Shown one piece after another: positions 34,223 to 44,985 of a DNA stretch of 64,000 nt (position 1 is the first letter of the stretch; each line of letters starts with the position of its first letter). Origin of the DNA: Favolaschia claudopus (taxonomy: Eukaryota > Basidiomycota > Agaricomycetes > Agaricales > Mycenaceae); contig JAWWNJ010000014.1 of assembly GCA_037176885.1 (NCBI GenBank), positions 868,001-932,000 on the forward strand. The letters are read 5' to 3'. The position numbers and the translations under genes are program-made. The notes under the pieces were generated by a model. That model ran no database searches and was not told the origin of the DNA. It saw nothing but the letters and a program-made list of their open reading frames with translations.

Positions 34223-34477
34223 AGAAGAACGAACTGGGCTCGAATTCATGGACCGAAGCAGAGTCCGATTCCCTGGATTCGCAATCAGAGATCAATTACA
34301 CGAGCTACTGAAGACTATGATTTGTACTGAGAATCCTCCACTGCGAGTGTTGTAGCTCGAGCTCGTGGACGGAGGCTTCGACCCGCCCTTTCGGTTGCCC
34401 TGAACATCAAATCAGATCAGCGATGTGGAGAGAAGTCACCCACTGAATTGCTCGCTTTTTGTTTTCTGTGACTCTAT

Positions 34478-37012
34478 TTAAATCATGAGAAAACGGAGGA
34501 TGTCTTGAAAGCGAGGCACACCTTGTTGTAATTGTTCATCCCGATTACCAAGATTCTGGCAAAGGCCAGAAAATAATTCAAATAACGCCTGATACGACTC
34601 ATGCTCAGTCGGCAAGTCGTCGAGAAGGTAGTCCACGAGTGCCATCAAACCATGGAGGCCATGCTCGCCGACAATGAGACAGTCATCGTCGTTGATGCGC
34701 CCGTTCTCGTCCCGATTGAAGTCACGATCAATGTGACGTTCAAACAATTCGGGAGCGTCAACGAACATTGACAATCCGAGGACTGTGAACCGCTGCTCCG
34801 ATTCAGCGATCTGTCAATTACTGAGCTGTCATGATATCACCGATAAATCGTAGCACGTACGGGAAAAATGTGGGAGCGTGTTCGAAGAATCTTTCGCATC
34901 CAAATAAAGTCGGGTGGGTCATAATGCTCCCGCTCAACAATACTCCGAAAGCTCAGAAGAGCGGAGCAAATTGCCGCTCCATGGCTATCAACCATGTCAC
35001 TGTGTCTCTGAATCTCATCCGCGGGGAGATCACACGAGCGTCCCCACAGAAAGCGGTGGAAGTGGTACAGGACAAGTATAATTGGCTCCAAGCCAAATGC
35101 TCCCACCGCAAAGTTCTTGGGAGGTACATCAGCTCCCACAAACTCCGAAGGAAGGTCAAGAACGAAGGTAAGAGTATGGAAACAGTTCGAACGTAACCAA
35201 AAATATCACGCCCGCCAGATTTCCTCTCCCAATGAGGGATTTTGAAGGTTCTGAAGGTGACGCTGGATTTGACCCGCCGCGAGTATAGGGGTAGCATAGG
35301 GATTAATTGGATGAGTGGGGCCACTGGAAGAATAGACACTGTTCAATTTTCTCAAAAAGGAACGGTGAAGCACATACCCAAGACTTTGTTCCCGGGCCGG
35401 CTGGCTTGCACAAGTTTCCGTGAAGTCGGTAGGCTCGTTCAATAGGCGACGCAGGCGCTTTGGGATTGATTAGTCAATGCCTTAGAAAGCAGGAAATAAC
35501 TTACGGGGTCGCGGAGATTCAGACCTATCTTCTATACCGAATATAAGCTTGCAACGAGCTCGGCCAGTCAAGCGTACTACTCACCGGCTGTCGGAGTTTG
35601 AGGCTGTTCCTCTACAAATAGCCGCGTTAGAAATAGTATATTCAAGAGAGGAAATAACGTACCAAGATCATCCCTCGGAATGGGAGATGCTTTTGCGGAG
35701 CGTTTGGAATTATCGCGTTTTTCCCCTAAATAGCTTCAAGTCAGCCTTTGAAACCGGCAGGAAAGGGGGATGATACCATTGGGGAAGCGGGAAACTCCGA
35801 GTCCGACTCAGCTTTTGTGGGTTTGTCTTTGGTATCGAGAGGCAGGTCGATGGAGTTGCGAGAAAGTGCAATATAAACATATTTCCCAAACTCCGTCGCC
35901 TGCCGATGACTTGATCCAGCGCTGGAGGAAATTTGTCACAACAATATAATACCGAACAAAAGAGATATAAGTACTCACACGCGAAAGTCGTAAACCGTGA
36001 CATTGGTGGCTTTAATGTGAGGGACCAATTGCGCGGCCGAGCCTTGTCCAACAGCCTTGATGCAGAGTAGGCGCCATAGAAGGAAGTCAGCTTGTTTGCT
36101 TTGAAAGACGGGAAGTACCGAAAACTTCGCCTCGATCAAGCGGGTCAGATCGGACGGCGAGGCATCGACGGGAACGTGGAGGTCAACGACGTAGCCGAGG
36201 CCATGAAGAACCTTCATCCTAGACATATCATCAGCCTTGAATGCATTAATTAGAAAGAATAACAACGCACCGACGCTGAGTCGGCATGGTACAAGTCTCA
36301 TCGTTGACTTCGCTTGTTTCCGGAATAAGAACAACTGTAAGCTCGATGACGGAAGCTTCTTTAGCAACGGCGGCGGCGGTCTTGCGCTTTGGCTTCGGTT
36401 CGGCGATGGTCGACGAGGCCTTGCGCTTCTTGGATCGGCCCGAGCTTTGAGCGCTGCGAAGGAATCCACATGGAACCGTCACCTGAAGGGTGTCAAATAA
36501 CGTGTGGCAGCGAGATAAATAAATAAAGCAATAGCGAACCTGGTATGACGGATCATAGACCTTGGCCTTGATACCGTCGGCAAGCTTGTCGGTCATTCGT
36601 GCCTTGCGATCGGTTGCGGCGTGGCCGAGTGAGACGTAAGGCTTGTTTGATGATGGTGCGGTGGTCGGCTTAGCCGCCTATACAGAGCGATGAGTGCAGC
36701 ATGATTGAAAGTAACGGCGACACACCGGTTGGGAAGGTCCAGCGGCCGGACGCATGGACGCCGCAGGAGTCTATGAACCGGATTCATTTAGAGTAGTTCA
36801 CAAGGTATAAATATAATAGTGCGCACCTGTGCCTGTGTAGCTCCAACGAACTCATGCTGCATTCCGTAGCAGGTACAAATGCACTTGGCCTGTAAAATGG
36901 CCTGCGGATCGTCTTCAACGATGGTACGGGGTGGAGGACAGAATTTTTTGCAAGAACTGTTCATGGGGCATGCAGTGTTGCAGCAGGGGCCGACGTCCAT
37001 CCACGAGACCAT
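34478..37012 (-). CDS. Twelve-exon gene, uncharacterised; one in-frame stop
   Basis: Model, complement of: 37012..36827, 36770..36726, 36677..36540, 36482..36271, 36218..35979, 35921..35755, 35725..35663, 35611..35585, 35524..35505, 35457..35378, 35323..34861, 34810..34478; 657 codons with stop. Introns are GT-AG; phases agree throughout if the sixth intron is only 29 nt. The N terminus is cysteine-rich (GPCCNTACPMNSSCKKFC, then CICTCYGMQH), followed by a basic RSKKRKA segment and alpha/beta-looking parts such as KVLHGLGYVVDLHVPVDASP. The fourth-last exon group is small and Gln/Pro-rich. A TGA at 35206-35208 interrupts the long eleventh exon in frame (after EEIWRA). From memory the layout resembles an Agaricomycete family with a C-terminal HECT-like region, but no catalytic cysteine is identified. 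It may be a recent pseudogene. Confidence 0.6.
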
Positions 37013-37405
37013 CCTGTCTACGGATTCGCTGAAATCTCCGAGAAACTCATCAATAGTGACAATGGACGCACCAAATGAGGGTGAATAGTTGGGAATAGAA
37101 AAAGAATGGGTATGAGGCTTGAAGAAATAAGAAAGAGAGTGATATGGGCTGGATGCGCGAAAGAGAAATCGGATGTCGTTTTCGTCGAGATTGGAATTGT
37201 TTGGCAACGTAAAGACAAGCGTGAAGTGATGGCAAGGAACTGGATAGTGTCAGGTCAGCATGCTGACACTTTACTTTTACACCCTCCTCCGTCAATGTAC
37301 GACTTGAAGTTGAGCCGCCTGGGTTGAACGGTTGAAGACACTGAAGTCGGTGACGTATTTAGTCGAGCTCCTGAGAAAAGAAGCCTAAGACGCCGGCGGT
37401 CTAGA
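37013..37405. other. Probable promoter region of the minus-strand gene
   Basis: The minus frame remains open to 37207 but has no ATG, so this part is probably 5' untranslated. A GTCAGCATGCTGAC palindrome lies at 37254-37267. Confidence 0.35.
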
Positions 37406-37678
37406 AGGCCCCCGGTCACTACCATATAGGTCCGTAGGGTAAAATTTCCGGATTTTCGACTGATTTACTCTATTTTTTGGTATTGATGGCGCCCTAGAGG
37501 AGTCAAAAAAGGTGATTTTTTTCTGGAAAGTGCGGGAAACGCTTAGTTTAGAGCAGCTGCGTCGGCCCAGCTATCCAAAATCTCGCTTCCATGGCTGGTT
37601 CGCGAAATAGACCTCTGAAATTGGCCGTTGTTTTACTCTATGAAACCTACGGACCTATATGGTAGTGACCGGGGGCCT
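37406..37678. mobile_element. 273-bp MITE with perfect TIRs and 8-bp TSD
   Basis: The ends are perfect inverted repeats of more than 30 bp starting AGGCCCCCGGTCACTACC. GGTCTAGA is duplicated exactly at 37398-37405 and 37679-37686. An 8-bp duplication suggests hAT or KDZ-type mobilisation. It is related to 17001-17433. No ORF inside. Confidence 0.9.
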
Positions 37679-37959
37679 GGTCTAGATGTGAGTTGGCAGA
37701 ATGTGTCAATCTCCCGAGATGCGAGGAGATTGAGGTTGTGAGTCAACCCCACGGATGTATGTAAGGAGCACGATGTAAGCGATGGTTGAGATGTAAGTCG
37801 AATCAAGGTTGTAAGTTGTGAAGGAGATGTAATTGTTGAAGTTGCGAGTGGAATGCAGATGCAAGTGTTCAAGATGTCTGCTGTTCAAACATGTCAATCA
37901 AAACCCTGTCATACACGAGTATTTTTTGCACACTATATCGCCCATACCATTGCCCCTGT

Positions 37960-39060
37960 CTCTGAGCTCATGGAGTTGTTTGTCGACGATGGAGGCACAG
38001 CAGCGGACGAGTTTGGGGACATGCTGAACAATTTGCGAACAATCTTCACGCGCATACGCGAAGCGGGCTCGTCTTTGTCGGCGAAGAAGACGCAGCTGCT
38101 CATGACGGAGGCCGTCTTCGCAGGTTCTACTGTTGAACCGAAGGGTGTGTCGCCGCCGACTCGCCGGACTTGAGGAAGTTAGCGGCAGTTGCGAATTGGC
38201 CGGTTCCTACCAATGCCTCGCAACTTCACTCTTTTCTCGGCTTGACGCAGTATTTTCCGCGACCTGATTAAAAACTATGTCGTCGACCTGTTTTCTGAAC
38301 CTGGAACGCATATTGACATCAGATCCCGTTGTTCGCGCTCCCCGAGTTCAAGACTGTCGATACTCACCCATTCGTGGTAACGACGGACGGCTGCAAGAAG
38401 GGATTCGCAGGTATTTTGTCGCAGGATCAGGTGTCAAAGCTGGCAGGCGGGAAGGAAGTCATTCGGCGGCACCTTATAATTTAGCGTATGCACCGAAACA
38501 AACATCCGACCACCCGACTCGGTGACCGAGGAACGATATGCCACACACGTGCTGGAGTTTGCGGCACCCAAGTTTGCACTCGACAAGTTTGCCAACATTG
38601 TCTGGGGCCAACCGGTTTTGCTCGAGACTGATTGTAGCGCGCTCAGAGACGTACTCATGAACGACAAGCTCAATGTTGCTCACGAGCGGTGGCGTAACGG
38701 TGTCCTCAATTACAAGATCGTCGGGGCGAAACACGTGAAAGGCGCAAACAATGTTGGTGCAGATGTGATCAGCCCAATGTACGAGGATGTTGAGAGGGTG
38801 AAAGGCGATGGGCACGAGTGGACAGTGTCGCCTGATGAGAGTGCGGAGTTAGGACTCGTGAACGACTTGTACACGGTTTGTGTGGAGGAGCTGGGGACGG
38901 CGGATGCGTTTTTGGTCGTGGCGTTACCAGAAGACAATGCTGACGCGGGAGCGGTTCAAGTCAGAGCCGCTTTTTGTGGAAGTGTTGGACGCGCTGTTTG
39001 AGAGGGATCTGGGAACGACGAGCTATGACCCCAGCACACCACCCCTAGACCTTCCGCCGC
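37960..39060 (+). pseudogene. Ty3/gypsy pol relic (RT to RNase H)
   Basis: In changing frames: LFVDDGGTAADEFGDML (the VDD of the RT active site), LRTIFTRIREAGSSLSAKKT and VFAGSTVEPKGVSP (RT palm/thumb), NASQLHSFLGLTQYF (connection), FVVTTDGCKKGFAGILSQ, LLETDCSALRDVLMND and ANNVGADVIS (RNase H), then LFVEVLDALFERDLGT. This is the usual gypsy order. Several frameshifts and a stop near 38173 inactivate it. No integrase and no LTRs are seen. A related relic (KDZ-type) begins about 150 bp downstream. Confidence 0.8.
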
Positions 39061-39179
39061 ATTGTACAAGAGTTCCTAGGAGGCGCAACAGATATGCCTT
39101 CCGACTTTGTCTCAGGATGCTGGGCTGCTTTCAACGAGACTATCTGGACACATGAAGCAGACGGGTCTAGTACAGGGAA

Positions 39180-40110
39180 AGATGCCCAATTATTCCGAGA
39201 GTTTGGCTTGGACCATTTACTATGTTGGTTCTTCTTACTGCTATAGCTATTCATCTAATTTCTCTAGCTGCTCGGATGCTTTTCCGTCTCACACAACATT
39301 GTACGTCTCGCGGCTGCACCAATGAAAAACTACTACGGGAGCGCGACGGCCTGGCAAAAGTAGTGTTGTACACTCTTAGCGGTGGCGCTTGCGCTACGTA
39401 TGCTGGACATCTGCGATGCACAAGTCAGCGTCACAATTTCATTCATTGTTCTTTATTGAGTTCCCTCAGAATGCCGAACAACATTTTACAATAATTACGC
39501 GGTTGCGAACAACATTCGGACTTACTACTCTGGGATTCCATCTGCAAAACAAGTCGGGGAGCATCAGTACATTGAGCGCGAAGTACTAGCCTCTTCATCA
39601 GCTTGATGCACGTGTATACGACAACTGCTTGTCAAAACCAGAGAACAGACCCTCGCATCCGGACTGGCCTCCCACACACAGCTTTAAACTACGCACCGAG
39701 CACGTCTGGGATGGATTTATGATTCTATCGCTTCTGGAAGATAATCAACATCGGGGCGAAGTTTTGTGCATACACAGACACCGTTGAACAGAATGTGCGT
39801 TCAAGATGCACTGCGGGAGCGGAATGCACGTATACGACGCTTCGGTCAGCCTGAATGGGCACAGTATTGCGACAAGTGTATGCGGGTATGGGACGAGAAA
39901 GACGGGCGGAGGAATTGAAACTTACTTTGATTCTCGCTCATTTCTTGCACAGAAAAAGTCCGCGTCGTTGTAATAGACGGAATCACCATCGGTCACCCTT
40001 GCTGCGGAATCCACAACTGCCCCGAACCCCTCATCAGCAATCGGCATCGGTTCTGCTACGGACACAATCACCATGACAAGATATGTGCTGTATGGTGCGG
40101 TTCACTTAGT
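39180..40110 (+). pseudogene. KDZ-associated cysteine-cluster protein relic
   Basis: Pieces in several frames: VVLYTLSGGACATYAGHL, NNIRTYYSGIPSAKQVGEHQ, KLRTEHVWDGFMILSLLEDN, then ALRERNARIRRFGQPEWAQY followed by CDKC, and KVRVVVIDGITIGHPCCGIH followed by NCPEPLISNRHRFC. The pattern matches the CxC5/CxC6-like cysteine clusters that accompany Kyakuja-Dileera-Zisupton (KDZ) transposases in basidiomycetes. Stops and frameshifts break it at several places, and no KDZ transposase core is present. Confidence 0.7.
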
Positions 40111-40508
40111 CACCACCACTTTGTGACAACCGTTATTACTCGCCCGAAACAAACCTGATTTCTTATTCCTCTTGCCAAAATGCTCAGAGAAACACTTCCC
40201 CAAGAGGGATCTCAAATTAGAGTAGATCTGGCTGAGTAATGAATTTTTCATGGTGTTAAATTGGGACTGCACACCACGTATGCCTCACAAGCTGGTAGAG
40301 GTGGGTTGGGAGGATTTCTTACCTTCAATATGCTGCTCGGAAAGCACATTGTAGGCCTTTAAATTGTAACTCACAACAAAAGAGTGATATTCGCTCACAG
40401 ATTTGACTGTTCTGAAGGCAAAAAAATAGGCAACAAAGTGCATTTTTGTAAAAATTTTCGCCTCCGGCGGATTTGGGACTTGCACATGGATGGTCTGGCA
40501 GACCAAGG
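40111..40508. other. No gene recognised
   Basis: AT-rich sequence between the KDZ-type relic and the DIRS-like fragment. No supported feature. Confidence 0.35.
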
Positions 40509-40895
40509 GGATTGGCAAAAGGTGATCTCATCTGTCACATGTCTCCTCATTCTCTTCGTCTCGCCCACCTCCAACCCACCTCCGCACATCGCGCTTTTGG
40601 CGCGGCGACTCCGTCTCTTGAGACTTTCCCTTGTCCAGTCCCCCTCCATGACCCTGAGTCTCGTCCCCTGCTACTAGTCTTCTCCCCCCCGTCGCTGTCA
40701 TCCCTCTTTTCTCGTGTTTTTCTCCGCCTTTCTTCTGGGTGCTCACGCCGCTCTCTCGTCTTCTCCCCCACCTTCGGCTGGTCGACCTCGATGCCTTCTC
40801 TTCCGGCCCCTCCCCAGACTTATCAATGTTGATGGTTTCTTGCGCTGGGGGACCCCCGACCGGGACCATGGACTCCTCCAAACGATGGTAGAATC

Positions 40896-41129
40896 TTGAT
40901 GATTGCTGGGGCTCCAGTGCGTACACAGATCTGTTGGGGCCACAACCGCGTTGGGGGTTGCTGGGATGGTCGACGTCGATGTCCTCGTCGCCATGTCTGC
41001 TCTCATTGTGGAGAGCGTGCCCATATCGCACCTTCATGCCCCTCGTCGTATGTCAACGCCCCCAGATGTGGCTCGGCCTATTCCGCCTCAGGAAAATCCC
41101 CCTGCTGGCGTGTTAGTGAAGCCGGGTGA
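40896..41129 (+). pseudogene. Gag-like zinc cluster of the DIRS-like element
   Basis: A short frame with CWGHNRVGGCWDGRRRC, then HVCSHCGERAHIAPSC. The C..W...C....C...H.C..C...H....C pattern is like the zinc cluster ending ORF1 of fungal DIRS/Ngaro elements. The rest of ORF1 is not convincing in this copy. Confidence 0.6.
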
Positions 41130-42124
41130 GCGAGGGGGGAGATGCTTCTGGCTCTCCTCGCTCGGAATCGAGCAGGGAAGTCTTGTCTCCCCCATCATCT
41201 GCCAAAATTGTGGAATCTGACCATGCTCCCACTTTTGAGGTGCCACCACCACCACTGCTTCCTCCAGCACGCCCTAATACAGACCTCCTCTTTCTGCTCA
41301 CGACTCCTCATTCAAAGCCAATGCCGCCCTCAAAGCTGCGCCCCGAGGCTTGGGCGCACGCCCTCATTGATTACCCAGATCGGGTGTTCGCTGAGACCCT
41401 CGTCTCTGCCATCCGCCATGGTGTCCTTCTAGGTGTAGATCCTGCACGTATGCCTCCTCCCTCCTCCTCTGCCCCTGCCCCTCTTCCTTCTGCACTTGCA
41501 TTTCCCGAGACAGTAGATAAAGACATTGCTCACGAGATTTCTCTGGGGCGTATTGTCGATATCACAGACTCTGCTGTGAAACCTGTCCTGTCCCCGCTGG
41601 GCTCCGTGCCCAAGAAATATATTGAGAAGCGTCGTCGTATCCATCATCTCTCGTACCCTCCTGGCTCATCCGTCAACGACGCTATCCCAGCGGAGTTTGG
41701 CCATCTGGTGTATGAGGCTGTCATGGGGGCGATTGAGCGCATCCGGCAGGCTGGCGAACGGTCTTTCACTGAACCTGTTCCGGTGAAGTATGAACGCCAT
41801 CCAATCCATTGGAAGGAGATGCGTGCTGTGCTACGGGCAGCGGAGGTCTGGGGTCACTGTTGGGCTGGGTTGGAGGTTATCTTTCGTATTGATAACGAGG
41901 CCATCTCTACCTGTCTGCAGTCTGGCTCTATTGATCATCCTCCTACCCAAGCGCTTTCCCGCCAGTTCGCTCTCCTTGCCGTTCAGAAGGACTTCACTTT
42001 CCGCCCTGTCTGGATCCCAACAGACGAAAATTCCGTAGCAGATGCCCTTTCGAGGTTCCGGTGGCTCACGCTAGCAAAGCTGTATCCCCACTGGCCCCAC
42101 CCCTGGTGTGTATTTCCCCTCTAG
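41126..42124 (+). pseudogene. RT/RNase H fusion with deleted RT core
   Basis: An open frame of 332 codons without ATG start. A Pro/Ser-rich region is followed by the start of the reverse transcriptase: LSPLGSVPKKYIEKRRRIHH, LSYPPGSSVNDAIP. The sequence then jumps directly to RNase H: HPIHWKEMRAVLRAAEVWGH, FRIDNEAISTC, IPTDENSVADALSR. The RT palm with its YxDD motif is lost, so this copy cannot reverse-transcribe. The frame is preserved across the deletion joint near 41755. Confidence 0.8.
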
Positions 42125-43577
42125 TCAGGCTATACTGGCTAATTCGATGAGCATTGAGCGGTCAGCGTCCCTTTACGCCCTTATCTCCTCTGCTATTGTC
42201 CGCATTTGGCATCGTGCTTTCTAGTGGTCCCCCGTACTTGGCGCCCACTCGATCTCATCTCCGGCTCGTCAATCAAGTGTCGAGACACTTCCTGCCTTCA
42301 ACATCCCTGCTCCTGTACCGCTCTCCCCGCCCCTCCAGCCCATGGTATAGCTACTCTTCCATCGTCCGCGGCAACACTACGCATCTCCGGCGCTCTGGGA
42401 TTGGCAGTACCGTTCGCGCATTCGTACAACGATATCACTTGACCGCACCGCCGCCACCTGCTCATCACTCCGACGGCAGCGCAAAACTTCGCGGGCTGCT
42501 GTATGCTCGTCCTCCCTATTCACTTCCCGATGCTACCTCAACTGAAACCGCCTCGACATTGTCGACGTCGTCGACGTGGACACTCAACTCTGCCTCAACG
42601 ACTGCAAGAACTGCGGGCTGGTCCCTCAAGAATGCTATGATGTTACCACTAGTTCTTTTAAGAAACGGCAAGTACTTCTGCAATCTCAGTGTTCATCGCA
42701 TATTGGCGCACCACACACGGACTACTAGCCGGCCTGTCTCGCTGTCTCGCTTATCAACGCTCGATTGACCCTAGCACCTGATGCCGCCTGACTCCATCTC
42801 CCGTTTTCTCCTCGCAATCCATAATCCGGGCGTACCCAATTCCTCGCCTCGTCGACCCTTTGTTTTCGCTCGACCACTCAAGTTTTCCGTTGGTTCTTCT
42901 ATCCTTCCAGCAAGAGGCACCACGACGCTCAGTACACTCCCCTCAAAACTTCCTTCAACCTCTGCGATGTAAATCTATCAAGCACCGTGGACACCTCGCC
43001 TCTATCCCCAATCCGTTTCCGGGCTCCTTGCCTGCTTCTCCTGCTCATCCTATCTACCACAACATCCACTCTCTCTTGGTTTGCTCTGGTGTCAGCCGGC
43101 CGGTTATATACTGTACATGTCATGCTTATTCTCGTTACAATATATGATTCGTTTCGCATTTTTATTGTGTGTGCTTCGACCTACTTTAACGACTTTCAGC
43201 ACTATGAGCGCTATGGCTTTGGCTACTTTGACCAACTCTGGGTGTCTATGAATCTGATCACGGTGCACCCAGGTTTCTATGTGTCTCAGTCCTCTGCTAT
43301 AACGACTTTGACGTCTATGGGGTGCTCTGGCGGTCTATGGAGGTCTTTGGCGCAATTTCATTTTTTCCTGATGTAAGGGGAGAAGGGCCCAGGAGCCAAG
43401 TCGATAACAAACCTGGGGATCAGAGATCCCCAGTGAACTAGTAGCTACTTAATATACAAGAGGTGATGTAAGATATGACATAAGTGAGCACACAGCATGA
43501 TGTCTTGGAGACAGAGAACTTCTGCCCAAGTCAGAAGATGTCATAGCTGTGGAATCCCCTGACAGTCGGCTACCCTC
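42125..43577. other. Sequence between two DIRS-like fragments
   Basis: A 204-codon frame at 42154 (no recognised domain, Ser/Thr/Pro-rich) and CT-rich sequence. 43172-43376 repeats 20126-20330. 43377-43550 appears unrelated to either fragment. Confidence 0.4.
43172..43376 (+). repeat. Repeat shared with 20126-20330
   Basis: Roughly 200 bp with similar order of motifs (CACTATGAGCGCTATGGC, GGTTTCT, CTCTGGCGGTCTATGG, GGCGCAATTTCA). Probably a non-coding end of the DIRS-like family. Confidence 0.75.
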
Positions 43578-43925
43578 TTGGACCTGCAGTCAGTTGCTGG
43601 CCTTCTGCAATTTGCAACAAAGGTCCTGCCTGCGGGGCGCGCTTTCATTCGTCGTGTGTACGATGCGCTGTCCCACTTCTCATCCTTTGGCCGGCGTCGC
43701 ATCTCGAGAGGTGCACGCCGTGATTTGGAATGGTGGGCTCGTCTTCTTCCGACTTGGAACGGTATCCAGTCCCTACATCATCACCGCCCGGGCGTGGTTA
43801 TCTACACTGACGCCAGTGGGTCTTCCTCGAAAGGAATTGGCGGTCATCTTGGGCCCCGGGAGGCACCTATCGATTTTTTTGCGACCAGCGCACTCCCTTC
43901 CCCCACCTCCCGCCGGATGGCCTGA
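43578..43925 (+). pseudogene. RT thumb / RNase H start, DIRS-like fragment B
   Basis: Frame reads MDLQSVAGLLQFATKVLPAG, RRDLEWWARLLPTWNG, then VVIYTDASGSSSKGIGGHLG. These are the end of a DIRS-type reverse transcriptase and the first RNase H motif (TDAS). It ends in SPTSRRMA and a stop where the remaining RNase H should be. It is complementary to fragment A, which holds exactly the other parts. Confidence 0.8.
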
Positions 43926-43932
43926 ACGGGTT

Positions 43933-44985
43933 GATCAACCACCGCTCGTCGCCTACTTCCTCTGGGACGGCCTCGCTGCATCCACCCGCGGCGTCAACCA
44001 GACAGCTTGCAACTCCTTTGAGTCTTTCTGCATGCGCAAATACGGCGCCGACGGTGCCTCTCCATACCTCGCCCCAGAAGGCCGCCTTCTTGAATGGGCA
44101 GCATCCCTCCCCCCGGGCTGCAGCGCAAAAACGATCAAGCGCTACATTGGTGCCCTCAAGTCCTTCCACACTGACCTCGGATACGAATCCCGCCCTTTTG
44201 AATCACGGGTACTCGAGCGGGTGATTCGGGGTATACGCCGGGTGTACGGGGATTCAGAACGTAAGGAGCGACTTCCTATCACACAGCCCGTCCTCGCCCA
44301 GATCATTGCCTCCCTCTCCAACCCTATCTCCCTTCCCCGTGGTGTTTCTCGTGAGCTAGCCGAGACTCTCCGAGTTGCCTACGCCCTGGCCTTCGCAGGT
44401 TTTTTTCGCTGCGGCGAGATCACTTACGACTCGTTCGATGGTGCTTTCAACCTCAAGCGCCGTGACATCATCCTTCAGAACGATGAGTACCTCACCGTTG
44501 ACCTGCCGGCCTCCAAAACCGACCCCTTCCGCGCTGGTGTGCGCATCACTATCGCAAAAACTGGCTTGCCCACCTGTGCCTACACCCTTCTCCGAGCTCA
44601 CCTCAATAAGCCGGGTAAGCCCGACGACCCGCTGTTTGTGGGCCGGCGTACTCGCGACGGTACAGGCTGTGGAGCTTTCTCGCGGAAGCTTTTCATCGAC
44701 TGTTTGAAAGCCTGTCTCACTCATGTGGGGACTTCATCGTCAGGATATTCGGGCCATAGTTTCCGTCGTGGCGCTGCCACTTGGGCTCGACTCATCGGTC
44801 TCTCCGACCTTGACATTCAGCGCCTGGGCCGTTGGACTTCCGACTGCTTCAAACTGTACATTGACACGCCACCTGATGTCCTCCTGGCGTTGAGCAAACG
44901 CCTTCTCTCCGACCCCCCACTTATTCAACCAACCTCCATGGTTGTCGCCCCGGGATTGGTTTGGCGCGGCGATGATGCCCTCTAG
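43933..44985 (+). CDS. DIRS/Ngaro-type tyrosine recombinase
   Basis: About 350 open codons with no lesion; the frame reads through from 43549 but only the part from VAYFLWDGLAASTRGVNQ is recombinase-like. A SAM-like N-terminal domain (TIKRYIGALKSFHTDLGYE) is followed by the catalytic domain: FFRCGEIT (first Arg), SKTDPFRAGV (beta-hairpin Lys), HSFRRGAAT (His-x-x-Arg), LGRWTSDCFKLYI (Trp and nucleophilic Tyr). All residues of the R-K-H-R-W-Y set can be placed. Such enzymes insert circular cDNA of DIRS-like retrotransposons by site-specific recombination. It has no obvious own ATG at the domain start, so expression is doubtful. Confidence 0.85.
   Translation, partial: DQPPLVAYFLWDGLAASTRGVNQTACNSFESFCMRKYGADGASPYLAPEGRLLEWAASLPPGCSAKTIKRYIGALKSFHTDLGYESRPFESRVLERVIRGIRRVYGDSERKERLPITQPVLAQIIASLSNPISLPRGVSRELAETLRVAYALAFAGFFRCGEITYDSFDGAFNLKRRDIILQNDEYLTVDLPASKTDPFRAGVRITIAKTGLPTCAYTLLRAHLNKPGKPDDPLFVGRRTRDGTGCGAFSRKLFIDCLKACLTHVGTSSSGYSGHSFRRGAATWARLIGLSDLDIQRLGRWTSDCFKLYIDTPPDVLLALSKRLLSDPPLIQPTSMVVAPGLVWRGDDAL

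Larger units (their letters stand above)
40509..42124 (+). mobile_element. DIRS-like element fragment A (5' part, internal deletion)
   Basis: Begins with a CT-rich leader, of which 40509-40712 is repeated at 51327-51490. It continues with a gag-like zinc cluster and a fused RT/RNase H frame. The middle of the reverse transcriptase is missing. Order and motifs fit tyrosine-recombinase retrotransposons (DIRS/Ngaro). Confidence 0.75.

Noticed and set aside
42154..42768. 204-codon frame between the DIRS-like fragments as a gag gene
   Set aside because: No zinc cluster or other gag feature. It is Ser/Thr/Pro-rich and may be chance in CT-rich DNA.
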